A stretch of 53,150 nt of DNA, taken from NCBI GenBank assembly GCA_900542625.1, contig UQOH01000005.1, positions 1 to 53,150 of the forward strand, written 5' to 3'. Within the stretch, counting starts at the first letter, position 1; every line of letters starts with the position of its first letter. Below the pieces are notes generated by a model that worked only from the letters and a program-made list of their open reading frames with translations, made no database searches and had not been told where the DNA came from. This stretch comes from an uncultured Fusobacterium sp. GTDB lineage: Bacteria > Fusobacteriota > Fusobacteriia > Fusobacteriales > Fusobacteriaceae. Shown one piece after another: positions 31,341 through 40,020 of this stretch. The translations under genes were made by a program, and so were the position numbers.

Positions 31341-32563
31341 TGAATTTTTTTGAAAGCCTGAAAAGTGCCGTAAAAAGTCTTAAAGGAAATAAAGCAAGAT
31401 CCTTTCTTACTATGCTTGGAATAATAATAGGAATATCTTCTGTTATAACTATGTCTGCCATAGGAAAAGGAGGACAGGAAAATATAACAGGGAATCTGAA
31501 AAAAACAGGTTATGGAAAATTTACAGTTTATGTGGACAGGGATGATCAGAGTTTCAGATGGAAATATCTTCTTGATGATGAAACAATAGAAAAGCTGAAA
31601 AAAACAAATGAGTTTAAAGCTGTAAGCCCTATGATAAAGAAAAGACTTTATGCTAAAATAGGCGGCCGTGATGAAATAATGTGGCTTACAGTAAGCACAC
31701 CTGAATATGAAGAGATAGATAAAGTTCATATGGTGGCAGGACGTTCTCTTCTTTCTCTTGAATATAAAAACGGAGAACGTTCAATAATGATAGACCATAT
31801 TACAGCAAGGGATTTATTCGGCAGTGCTGATAAAGCTTTGGGGAAAAATCTTGAGATGTCCCAGAGCAGAAAAAGTACCAAGCTAAGATACACAATTATA
31901 GGAGTATATCAAAATCAGTTTGAGCAGTATGTAAAAGCTATGGGCGGACGCCGTATTCCGAGATTTGTGAGAATGCCTTTGAAAACTTATGACAAAGTTT
32001 ATGATTTAAAAGTGAGCGGATATACAGATATTATAGTTGAATCAAAAAATCCTGAACTTATGTCGGAGGATATGGCAAAGATTAAAAAAATCCTTGAAAA
32101 TATTACAGGAATTACAGATTTATATGAGGTTGGAACTCTTTCAGAGGGAGCTTCATCTTTTGACAGCATTCTGACAACACTTAATCTTTTTGTAACTTTC
32201 GTTGCAGGAATATCTCTTTTTGTAGGAGGGATAGGTGTTATGAATATTATGCTTGTAAGTGTTATTGAAAGGACTAAGGAGATAGGAATAAGAAAAGCTA
32301 TCGGAGCCACAAACAAAGATATTTTAGTACAGTTTTTAATGGAATCTATTATTCTTACAGGAAGCGGCGGTATACTGGGAGTTATTTTTGGAGTAATTTT
32401 AGCTGTTGTTGTGGGAAATATTGTAAGTATTCCTCCTATTTTTTCAACAGCTTCAATTGTTTCATCTCTTTTGGTTTCTATGGGAATAGGAATAGTTTTT
32501 GGAGTAGCTCCTGCTAAAAAAGCTGCTGAGCTTAATCCTGTTGATGCGCTTAGAAGTGAATAA
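31340..32563 (+). CDS. MacB-type ABC transporter permease (FtsX fold)
   Basis: This 407-residue protein shows the MacB layout: one N-terminal helix (SFLTMLGIIIGISSVI), a large periplasmic MacB-PCD domain (about 45-270), and three C-terminal helices including GGIGVMNIMLVSVIERTKEIGIR as overlapping motifs and IRKAIGATN. It works by mechanotransmission with the adaptor and TolC-like channel to expel peptides, macrolide-like compounds or lipoproteins. The actual cargo is unknown. It ends the four-gene operon. Confidence 0.92.
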   Translation: MNFFESLKSAVKSLKGNKARSFLTMLGIIIGISSVITMSAIGKGGQENITGNLKKTGYGKFTVYVDRDDQSFRWKYLLDDETIEKLKKTNEFKAVSPMIKKRLYAKIGGRDEIMWLTVSTPEYEEIDKVHMVAGRSLLSLEYKNGERSIMIDHITARDLFGSADKALGKNLEMSQSRKSTKLRYTIIGVYQNQFEQYVKAMGGRRIPRFVRMPLKTYDKVYDLKVSGYTDIIVESKNPELMSEDMAKIKKILENITGITDLYEVGTLSEGASSFDSILTTLNLFVTFVAGISLFVGGIGVMNIMLVSVIERTKEIGIRKAIGATNKDILVQFLMESIILTGSGGILGVIFGVILAVVVGNIVSIPPIFSTASIVSSLLVSMGIGIVFGVAPAKKAAELNPVDALRSE

Positions 32564-32695
32564 AAAATAATGAAAATTTCAAAAAATATTTTTATTTTTT
32601 ATTTCTTAATATTTTTAAATTAATAACTTTGAAAGATAATTTGCTCTTTTTTATTTATTTTTCAAAAAATAAAACTATCTATTTGTTAATATATG

Positions 32696-32841
32696 TGTTA
32701 TAATAATTTTGTAGTGATGAAACAGCAATTTAATAATTTGGAGTTTTAATATTTAGAGTACCGTGTATCCCGAGTATTATTTATTTTCAAAATAGTAATG
32801 AGTTTTTTAATCATTAACAAATAATAATACGGAGGTATCAA
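32696..32841 (+). promoter_or_regulatory. Extended -10 promoter and long leader of the cold-shock gene
   Basis: TGTTATAAT (32696-32704) is an extended -10 promoter. It leaves a 5' leader of about 130 nt with a TAATGA/TCATTA hairpin (32796-32801 with 32811-32816) before the ACGGAGG site. Long structured leaders are usual for cold-shock mRNAs. The stretch 32564-32695 is AT-rich with no further signal seen. Confidence 0.6.
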
Positions 32842-33039
32842 ATGAAAGGTACAGTAAAATGGTTTAACGCAGAAAAAGGTTTTGGATTTATAACAGGTGA
32901 GGATGGGAAAGATGTATTTGCACATTTCTCTCAAATTCAAAAATCAGGTTTTAAATCTTTAGAAGAAGATGAAAAAGTTACTTATGACTTAATAGAAGGT
33001 CAAAGAGGACTTCAGGCATCAAATATTAAAACTGCATAA
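32842..33039 (+). CDS. Cold-shock protein (CspA family)
   Basis: This 65-residue OB-fold protein binds single-stranded RNA and DNA and melts mRNA secondary structure. Both RNA-binding motifs are present: RNP1 KGFGFI at about residues 12-17 and RNP2 VFAHF at about 25-29. MKGTVKWFNAEKGFGFI is the standard opening. It is monocistronic, with a long leader and a strong terminator. Confidence 0.97.
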   Translation: MKGTVKWFNAEKGFGFITGEDGKDVFAHFSQIQKSGFKSLEEDEKVTYDLIEGQRGLQASNIKTA

Positions 33040-33051
33040 AACAAAAAATTT

Positions 33052-33079
33052 AAGGACTGATTAATCTCAGTCCTTTTTT
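33052..33079 (+). terminator. Terminator of the cold-shock gene
   Basis: AAGGACTGA (33052-33060) pairs perfectly with 33067-33075 around a 6-nt loop and is followed by Ts. Confidence 0.88.
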
Positions 33080-33085
33080 GATTCT

Positions 33086-33506
33086 CTATTTTAAACTATT
33101 TACAGCATTTTCAGCCCAGTGTGAATCTTTTAATATTGCTCTTCCTGCTTCTATTAAATCAGCTTCTTTATTTTCCAATAGTTTTTCCGCCGGCATGGTT
33201 TATTTGAGCTATTATTTTAGAGCCGTTTTTATGAATAACTGATACTAATTTTTTTAATGGTTCAATATCACTGTCATCTGAAATAGAAAGCTGTCCAAAA
33301 CTTGCCTTACCTTCTAAGCTGACATATTCATGTTCTGCAATAATCAGCCCGATATATCCGTTTTTAGATTTTTCATCATAATAATCAAATAATTCCTGTC
33401 CTGCTTTTCCGTCAATGCCTGATTTTGATGTTGCCATAGGGGGCATAACAAGACGGTTATTTAATTTTATATTTTTTATTTCAAAAGGTGTGTTTAAGAT
33501 GCTCAT
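33086..33506 (-). pseudogene. Old Yellow Enzyme family oxidoreductase, internally deleted
   Basis: The first about 105 codons give the N-terminus of an NADH:flavin oxidoreductase (LNNRLVMPPMATSKS; QINHAGG). The frame then stops at 33168. In the next frame, starting across the junction, the sequence reads PAEKLLENKEADLIEAGR and on to a natural end at 33086, which is the C-terminal end of the same family. A normal enzyme has about 340-370 residues, so roughly 200 internal codons are missing and the join is frameshifted. The substrate and FMN barrel core is lost, so no activity is expected. Confidence 0.85.
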
Positions 33507-33692
33507 TTTTTCCTCCTAAATATTGAACGAATTGGTTTTCTTGATGTGATTTATTATAGCATGATATATTTTTTTTAGTAAGGTAGAATATTATTGATAA
33601 TTGATAAAGATAAAATATATTGTATAAATTTTGAACTAAAAAAGTTATTTTAGTAAGAAAAGTTTTAAATATTAAAAATAGTTATGCTGAAT

Positions 33693-33756
33693 TTTTTCAA
33701 AATGAAAAATATCAAAAAATAAATTTCCAAAATGAAAATAATTTTCATTTTGAAAA
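33693..33756. promoter_or_regulatory. Three upstream activator-like sites before cyuA
   Basis: The 15-bp motif TTTTCANNNTGAAAA occurs at about 33694-33708, 33724-33738 (one mismatch) and 33742-33756. The last two overlap a perfect 25-bp palindrome (33728-33752). They lie 76-140 bp upstream of a sigma-54 promoter, the normal enhancer position. Confidence 0.75.
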
Positions 33757-33831
33757 AAAGTGTTTTAACATAAAAATTTTTAAAATACTAGAAAGAACAG
33801 GGCTTTCTGAAAAATATATTAAAATTTTTAT

Positions 33832-33847
33832 TGGCACATTATTTGCT
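33832..33847 (+). promoter_or_regulatory. Sigma-54 promoter of cyuA
   Basis: TGGCAC, five bases, TTGCT: a full -24/-12 match with GG and GC 12 bp apart, 50 nt before the start codon. Confidence 0.92.
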
Positions 33848-33896
33848 TTATATCTTAATTGTAAAATAAAATATATTTTGTTTCAAGGAGGCAAAA

Positions 33897-35177
33897 ATGA
33901 TTGATAAAATTTTAAGTATATTAAATGAAGAAATAATACCTGCAGAGGGATGTACAGAGCCCATAGCTATTGCTTATGCAGCAAGTAAACTAACAAGCGT
34001 TTTAGGAAATGTTCCTGAAAAAATAGATGTATATCTTTCAGGAAATATTATAAAAAATGTTAAAAGCGTAAAAATACCAAACTCTAATGGTATGGTTGGT
34101 ATAGAAGCATCTGTTGCTATGGGAGCAATCTTAGGAAACTGTGAAAAAGAACTTATGGTTATTTCTCATGTGGATACAGCTCGTCTTCCAGAAGTCGAAG
34201 AGTATGTAAAATCAGGAAAAATTAATGTGCTTTTAAATCCAGATGACATTAAACTTTATATAAGAATAGAAGGAACTTGCGGAAATGATTCTGCAATGGT
34301 GGAAATTCAAAACTACCACACAAACATTACAAAAATAGTTAAAAACGGAGAAGAAATAAAAGGATGTTCTTGTGATGACAAATGCGGCGGAGATGTTATG
34401 ACTGACAGAACTTTCCTTTCTGTAAAATTAATAAAAGAAACTGCTGAAACAATAGAGTTTTCTCTTATAGAACCAATTTTCAAAAAAGTTATTGAATACA
34501 ACAGTGCAATAGCAAATGAAGGATTAACAAATGACTGGGGAATTGGAATTGGTAAAGCAATAAAAGAGGGAATTGAAGAGGGAGTTTACGGAAACGATAT
34601 CAGAAACAACATGGCAAGTTTTGCAAGTGCCGGAAGTGACGCAAGAATGAACGGATGTTCTCTTCCTGTTATGACAACAAGCGGAAGCGGAAACCAAGGA
34701 ATGACAGCATCTTTAGGTGTTATAAAATTCTGTGAAATGAAAGGTTTATCATATGAGCAGTTAATAAGAGGATTATTCTTCTCTCATATGACAACAATCC
34801 ATATTAAGAGCAACATAGGAAGACTTTCTGCATACTGCGGAGCTATATGTGCAAGTGCCGGAGCAGCAGGAGCAATCTCTTTCTTAGACGGTTTAAGTTT
34901 AGAGCAGATTTCTATGGCAATAGAAACTACACTTGGAACTCTTTCAGGAGTAATCTGTGACGGAGCAAAAAGTTCTTGTGCTACAAAAATAGCAAGCGGA
35001 ATCACATGTGCTTTCGATTCTTATTATCTTGCTAAGAAAAACAGAAGTTTCTTATTTGGAGAAGGAATTGTAGGAAGAGATGTAGAAACTACAATAAAAA
35101 ATACAGGAGTTTTAGGACAAGAAGGAATGAAAATTACAGACGAAGTAATTTTAAACATTATGATTAACAATAAATAG
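33897..35177 (+). CDS. cyuA: L-cysteine desulfidase (CyuA/UPF0597 family)
   Basis: This 426-residue protein matches CyuA/YhaM-type enzymes, which use a [4Fe-4S] cluster to split L-cysteine into pyruvate, ammonia and H2S, and is distantly like serine dehydratase alpha domains. Family motifs are EGCTEPIAIAYA near residue 17, SGSGNQGMTASLG and CDGAKSSCATKIASG, which include the expected cluster cysteines. AAGGAGG precedes the ATG. It has a sigma-54 promoter with upstream sites and is convergent with a cysteine-rich sigma-54 activator gene, matching the cysteine-responsive control described for cysteine desulfidase in Clostridioides difficile. Confidence 0.9.
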   Translation: MIDKILSILNEEIIPAEGCTEPIAIAYAASKLTSVLGNVPEKIDVYLSGNIIKNVKSVKIPNSNGMVGIEASVAMGAILGNCEKELMVISHVDTARLPEVEEYVKSGKINVLLNPDDIKLYIRIEGTCGNDSAMVEIQNYHTNITKIVKNGEEIKGCSCDDKCGGDVMTDRTFLSVKLIKETAETIEFSLIEPIFKKVIEYNSAIANEGLTNDWGIGIGKAIKEGIEEGVYGNDIRNNMASFASAGSDARMNGCSLPVMTTSGSGNQGMTASLGVIKFCEMKGLSYEQLIRGLFFSHMTTIHIKSNIGRLSAYCGAICASAGAAGAISFLDGLSLEQISMAIETTLGTLSGVICDGAKSSCATKIASGITCAFDSYYLAKKNRSFLFGEGIVGRDVETTIKNTGVLGQEGMKITDEVILNIMINNK

Positions 35178-35217
35178 AACCCCAATATCCCATTTTAGAT
35201 AAATTTTAACTCATATT

Positions 35218-35256
35218 AAAACAGCAGGTAGACCCCATAATACCTGCTGTTTTGCT
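35218..35256. terminator. Terminator between convergent cyuA and its activator
   Basis: AAAACAGCAGGTA (35218-35230) pairs perfectly with 35241-35253 around a 10-nt loop. The flanking A and T runs suit both directions. Confidence 0.82.
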
Positions 35257-37032
35257 TTATTTAATATTATATTTTTTCATTTTTCTGTACAGGGTAGTAA
35301 GCCCTATGTTCATTTTTTCAGAAATATATTTTTTCCCCTCTGTATCATCTCCATAAGCAAGAAGAGCTTTTTCAATATATTTTTTCTCAATTATTTCAAA
35401 ATCCTCAAGGGACATATCATCTTTTACAATTATACTTTCAGAAGATGAAATATTGGCTTTCTCAGTTCCCAAAATATTTCCAGGGAGCATTTTTGTTGTG
35501 ATAACTCCGTCTTCACCGCTCATATTTATCATAAGTTCAATAACATTTTCAAGTTCTCTTACATTTCCGGGCCAGCTGTATTCTGTAAGAATCTTAAGAA
35601 CATCTTTTTCAATAGTGTGAACGAATTTATCAGAAATTTTATTATATTTCAAAATCAGATTATTAATGATAGGGATAATGTCCTCTCTTCTTTCACGAAG
35701 AGGAAGTATATTCATAGGAATAACATTAAGCCTGTAGAAAAGGTCGCTTCTGAATTTCTGTTCTTTGATTTTCTGCTGCAGGTCTACATTGGTAGCTGCA
35801 ATTATTCTTATATCCAAATCGATACTTTTATTTGAACCTATTCTTTCAATTTTTTTATCCTGTATAACTCTAAGGATTTTTGCCTGAAGATAAAGAGGCA
35901 TATCCCCTATCTCATCAAGGAAAATAACTCCTGTGTTTGCAAGTTCAAATTTACCCATACGTCCGTTTTGATTTGCACCTGTAAAAGCTCCTTTCACATA
36001 ACCAAAAAGTTCGCTTTCAAGAAGTGTGTCCGGAATTGCAGAACAGTTTATAACCACAAAAGGTTTGTCTTTTCTGTTTCCTTCACTGTGAAGAGAACGG
36101 GCCACAAGTTCTTTTCCTGTTCCGCTTTCTCCTGTGATAAGAACAGTTGAATTTGATTCAGCCACTTTCTTTATATTCTCTTTAAGGTGAAGTGTGGCAT
36201 AAGAGTTCCCTATAATATTTTCAAGATTGATTGTGTTGTCTCCGTTTGTAATCTCAGCAATGTTACTGTTAATCTTTTGTATATCATCAAAAATAAGAGC
36301 ATTTCCTTTTTTGTTGTTTGAAAGAGCAAGAGGAACAACTTTTCCTGCAACATTATATTCGTTGTTGTCAGTAAACAGCTTAAAAACCTCTTCGTTCATA
36401 ATAGTTTCATTCTGAGAAATAAATTTTGAAGTTTTTCCAATAACAGAAGAGTTTATTTTCAGCTTTGACATAGCTGCATTGTTAATCATAAGAATAACAT
36501 CATTGCAGTCGCTTACAATAACTCCCTTTGTCATGTTGTTAAGAATCTGGTTAAGAGTTTCCTGTCTTTCTTTTTGAAGAGCCTCTTCTTGATATTCATA
36601 GAATTTTATTCCGATAAATTCAGCTATCTGTTTTGTAAAATTAAGATAAGAGTCTAAGTCGTTTATGATTTTATTTTTCTGCTCATCATTAAAGCACACA
36701 AGACCAAGAACTCCCACAATTTCATCACGGCAGTATATAGGTGTGGCAATTTCCAGTTTTTCCTGACAGTTATTTTTATCAAGACACTGTGCACAAAGAT
36801 TGTGCTGCCTTGGGTTTTCAATTATATTTGTTCTTCCTGTTTCCAGTGTGTTTTTATATACGCTTCCAAGAGCAGGTACTCCTTCAATATTTTTGTAAAG
36901 TCCCGTTCCTGTAACACGTCTCATATTTTTATCAACAATACCAACGTCAACATTAATCAGGTTTGTGATAACATCAGTATATTTTTTTACATGTTCTTTT
37001 ATATTAATCAGAGAAGTTTCTGTTTTCTCCAC
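35257..37032 (-). CDS. Sigma-54 activator with cysteine-rich GAF sensor (CdsR-like)
   Basis: This 591-residue enhancer-binding protein has an N-terminal GAF-like domain (about 10-145) with a cysteine cluster at 80, 83, 89, 101 and 113, then a PAS-like domain (about 160-250), an AAA+ core with Walker A GESGTGKE (301-308) and the standard GAFTGA loop (348-353), and a C-terminal Fis-type helix-turn-helix. It is convergent with cyuA, which has a sigma-54 promoter and repeated upstream sites, so it is the probable activator. The cysteine cluster could sense cysteine, sulfide, redox state or metal. It lies 17 nt after rpoN and is co-transcribed with it. Confidence 0.9.
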   Translation of the reverse strand: MEKTETSLINIKEHVKKYTDVITNLINVDVGIVDKNMRRVTGTGLYKNIEGVPALGSVYKNTLETGRTNIIENPRQHNLCAQCLDKNNCQEKLEIATPIYCRDEIVGVLGLVCFNDEQKNKIINDLDSYLNFTKQIAEFIGIKFYEYQEEALQKERQETLNQILNNMTKGVIVSDCNDVILMINNAAMSKLKINSSVIGKTSKFISQNETIMNEEVFKLFTDNNEYNVAGKVVPLALSNNKKGNALIFDDIQKINSNIAEITNGDNTINLENIIGNSYATLHLKENIKKVAESNSTVLITGESGTGKELVARSLHSEGNRKDKPFVVINCSAIPDTLLESELFGYVKGAFTGANQNGRMGKFELANTGVIFLDEIGDMPLYLQAKILRVIQDKKIERIGSNKSIDLDIRIIAATNVDLQQKIKEQKFRSDLFYRLNVIPMNILPLRERREDIIPIINNLILKYNKISDKFVHTIEKDVLKILTEYSWPGNVRELENVIELMINMSGEDGVITTKMLPGNILGTEKANISSSESIIVKDDMSLEDFEIIEKKYIEKALLAYGDDTEGKKYISEKMNIGLTTLYRKMKKYNIK

Positions 37033-37049
37033 AATTTTCCTCCCGGTAT

Positions 37050-38300
37050 TTAATTATCTTTCAGTTTTCTTTTGTGAGCAGGTTTTATTCCCAGTTCCTC
37101 ACGATATTTTACAACTGTTCTTCTGGCAATTTTTATATTCTGCTCCTGAAGAATCTCTGCAATCTCATTGTCGTGAAGAGGGTTGTATCTGTCCTCGTTT
37201 ATTATAAGTTCCTGAATTTTATCCTTTGCAGTAAGTGTTTTACAGTCTGCAATAAACATATCTTTTATTCTCTCTATTCCTCTGTCAGTAAGAATATATT
37301 TATTTTTTATGGCTCTTGAAACAGTGGAATTATGTATTTTCAGCTGTGAAGAGATATCTTTTAATGTAAGCGAGTTTAGTTTTCCCTCTGGATTTGAAAA
37401 ATAAGAATATTGTATTTCAAGAATAACATTAAGAATATTTTCTAAAGTTGTCTGTCTTTTCTCTATTGATTTTATAAGATTAGCAGCAGAATTGAAATAA
37501 TTTTTCATCTCTCCTGTTATCTCTGCATTGTTTTCCACAGCCTTAAGTTTTACTTTTGGAATGTTTGACTCAGACATAATAACTTTATATACTCCGTTAA
37601 CATTTTTTATTTCAGCATCAGGCTGAATGTATCTTACTGTATCTCCCATATAAAATCCACGAGAGGGAATAGGGTTAAGAGTCTGAATAAGTTTAAGATA
37701 TTCTTTTACATCTTCCTTTGTAATCTTAAGCTTGGAACAGATAATATCATATTTTGAATTTGCAAGTTCCTGCATAAAGTTTGAGATAAGATACTCAAGT
37801 TTTGTATCAAATATATCTTTCTTGTGGAGCTGGATTATAAGGCACTCTTCAAGATTTTTTGCTCCTATCCCTACAGGGTCAAGATTTTTTATTATTTCCA
37901 GAGCCTCACTGATATATTTAAGAGGAAAACCGCATTCTGCTTTCAGCTCCTCTTTTGAAAGAGTGAGAAAACCTCTTTTGTCCAGATTGTTCACAAGAAA
38001 AGTACATAAAAATCTCATCTCTTTGCTTATTTTCAGAAAACCTATCTGCTCTTCAAGAAAATCAATAAGATTTTTTTCTTCTGAAATAAAATCAAAAGGA
38101 GATGACTCTTCAGAATCATCACCTTGAGATTTATAACTTCTTGATGAAAAATCAACTTCAAGAAGAGGATTTTTTGAAAATTCTTTTTCTATAAATTTTT
38201 CCAAATCCATGGAAGACATCTCAAGAACATTAAGAGAAAGTTTCATTTCCTGAGTGAGAACAAGTTTTAATTCCTGTTTTATATTAAGTGAAAAATCCAA
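37050..38300 (-). CDS. rpoN: RNA polymerase sigma-54 factor
   Basis: This 416-residue factor has the glutamine/leucine-rich region I (LKLVLTQEMKLSLNVLEMS), the core-binding region III, a helix-turn-helix (LKDISSQLKIHNSTVSRAI), and the RpoN box ARRTVVKYRE at 392-401 that contacts the -24 element. It is slightly shorter than E. coli RpoN because the acidic region II is short. Three matching -24/-12 promoters in this window are its likely targets. The gene follows a lipoprotein gene by 41 nt and precedes the CdsR-like activator. Confidence 0.96.
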   Translation of the reverse strand: MDFSLNIKQELKLVLTQEMKLSLNVLEMSSMDLEKFIEKEFSKNPLLEVDFSSRSYKSQGDDSEESSPFDFISEEKNLIDFLEEQIGFLKISKEMRFLCTFLVNNLDKRGFLTLSKEELKAECGFPLKYISEALEIIKNLDPVGIGAKNLEECLIIQLHKKDIFDTKLEYLISNFMQELANSKYDIICSKLKITKEDVKEYLKLIQTLNPIPSRGFYMGDTVRYIQPDAEIKNVNGVYKVIMSESNIPKVKLKAVENNAEITGEMKNYFNSAANLIKSIEKRQTTLENILNVILEIQYSYFSNPEGKLNSLTLKDISSQLKIHNSTVSRAIKNKYILTDRGIERIKDMFIADCKTLTAKDKIQELIINEDRYNPLHDNEIAEILQEQNIKIARRTVVKYREELGIKPAHKRKLKDN

Positions 38301-38341
38301 AAATATCCCTCCTTTTATTTTGATTTTAGTTTAAATTTAAA

Positions 38342-39856
38342 TTATTGAGCTTTTATAAAAGACTGCCCTTTTTTTATCTTTGCAATAAGAGTTTCAATCT
38401 TAGGGTCTTTTTCAATTCCTGATGATGCGGCTATTCTTGTTTTAGCAGATGAAGTGCTGTCTGGGAAATCTCCTGAGATAAGTTCTTCATCATCATTTCC
38501 TGCATAAGCCTGAATCTCATCATTTGCAGCAGCAGTTACAGCTGGTGTATCATTAGAAGGGAATTTGTAAGTATGCCCTATTTTTATATTTTGTCCGTCT
38601 GTAATTTCAGGGTTTGCAGCAACAACAGCATCAACAGTAGTACCGTATTTTTTTGCAAGAGAGTATAAAGTATCTCCCTTAACAACAGTGTGCTCAACAA
38701 ATCCTTCTGCTGAAGCAGCAGCAGTTTTTGCAGCAGGTTTTCTGTCAGACTTCATAATATATGTTTGTCCTATGCTGATTGTTTTTCCGTCTTCTATTGA
38801 TGGGTTAAGAGCCACAACTTCATTTACAGTAGTGCCGTATTTTCTTGCAAGAGAATATAAAGTATCTCCTTTAACAACAGTGTGAGTTATAAATTTTGGA
38901 GAGTCAGTTTCTGCTTTTTCCTGTACAGGAGCAGGAACATCATCTACCATAACAATATCCTCTTTCTTTATAACTTTATAGAAAATTCTTCCTGTATCAC
39001 GTTTTGGAGCATCAAAGTCTACTTTTAATACTCCCACGTTAACAAGATTTTCTCCTGTCTGGATAATAGCTGTATCATTTACAACAAGTTTTTCTTCAAG
39101 AGGATCAGCACTGTTTCCATCTATTATAAGGTCAATTCCCGGAACAGTTTCAGCTATAGTTGAGCTCTGCCACTCTTTGTTTGTAGAAGAGTTCATTCCA
39201 AGGTGTGAAAGAGCAATTATAAATTCAGCTCCCTGAGATTTCAGCTCTTTTACTGTTTTGTTTGCAGCAAGAATAGGCTCTTCAATAGTTATATTATCTA
39301 AAACAGCTTTTTCAGAATCATAAGTTTCAGGGCTTACAAGTCCGAATATTCCAACTTTAACTCCGTTTATCTCTTTAATAATATAAGGTGTAACAAAGTT
39401 CTGATTGCTGTCCAGTGTTTTTACGTTTGCAGCAAGTATTTTAAAATTAGCTCTAAGCTCAAGAGATTTTATCTGTTTATCTCCATAATTGAAATCGTTG
39501 TTTCCTAAAGTCAGAGCATCAAGGCTTAAAGCATTAAGAATTTTTACAATAGATTCTCCTTTGTCAGCCTGTGCAATAGTGCTGCCGTAGAAAGCATTTC
39601 CTGCATCAAGGTAAAGAACATTCTCTCTGCCGAACTCTTTTCTGGCTCTTTCAAGGATTGTGGAAAATCTTGAATATCCGATTCCGCTTCCCTGTCCTCC
39701 TTCAACCTGTCCGTTAGTATCTCCTAAAGCAAGAATAGTAAGCTCATAATCTCTTGGTGCTGAGATTACCTTACTTCTGTCTATATTCCCAACACTGCAT
39801 CCAGCAACAAAAAAAGCAAAAGTCATTGGTAAAATAAAATTAAAAATCTTTTTCAA
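38342..39856 (-). CDS. 5'-nucleotidase-like metallophosphoesterase lipoprotein with two LysM domains
   Basis: This 504-residue lipoprotein uses a TTG start at 39856, 7 nt after GGAGG; an upstream in-frame start would overlap that site. The signal ends in the lipobox FVAGC. An N-terminal UshA-like phosphoesterase domain (about 40-310) shows LALGDTNGQ, LYLDAGNAF, TLGNNDFNYG and ALSHLGMN. The family's first motif is usually xxTDxHG, so DTNG is a variant that may alter metal binding. Two LysM repeats (HTVVKGDTLYSLARKYGTTV and a near copy) at about 330 and 395 bind peptidoglycan. The C-terminal nucleotidase domain is missing. Confidence 0.82.
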   Translation of the reverse strand: MKKIFNFILPMTFAFFVAGCSVGNIDRSKVISAPRDYELTILALGDTNGQVEGGQGSGIGYSRFSTILERARKEFGRENVLYLDAGNAFYGSTIAQADKGESIVKILNALSLDALTLGNNDFNYGDKQIKSLELRANFKILAANVKTLDSNQNFVTPYIIKEINGVKVGIFGLVSPETYDSEKAVLDNITIEEPILAANKTVKELKSQGAEFIIALSHLGMNSSTNKEWQSSTIAETVPGIDLIIDGNSADPLEEKLVVNDTAIIQTGENLVNVGVLKVDFDAPKRDTGRIFYKVIKKEDIVMVDDVPAPVQEKAETDSPKFITHTVVKGDTLYSLARKYGTTVNEVVALNPSIEDGKTISIGQTYIMKSDRKPAAKTAAASAEGFVEHTVVKGDTLYSLAKKYGTTVDAVVAANPEITDGQNIKIGHTYKFPSNDTPAVTAAANDEIQAYAGNDDEELISGDFPDSTSSAKTRIAASSGIEKDPKIETLIAKIKKGQSFIKAQ

Positions 39857-40020
39857 AGTATAACCTCCATACAAAAATATTCAGAATCTCTCTTGTATTA
39901 TACTATAATATTTTATTTTTATATATGAAAAAATTTTATAAAATTTTAGAGAATATAAAAAATCTATATGGTATAATTTTATAAAATACAAAGAAAAGAA
40001 GATTTTGTGGAGGAAGGTTT

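Noticed and set aside
33168..33506. Intact small 112-residue flavin protein
   Set aside because: The C-terminal end of the same enzyme family continues in another frame directly downstream, so it is a truncated pseudogene rather than a small gene.
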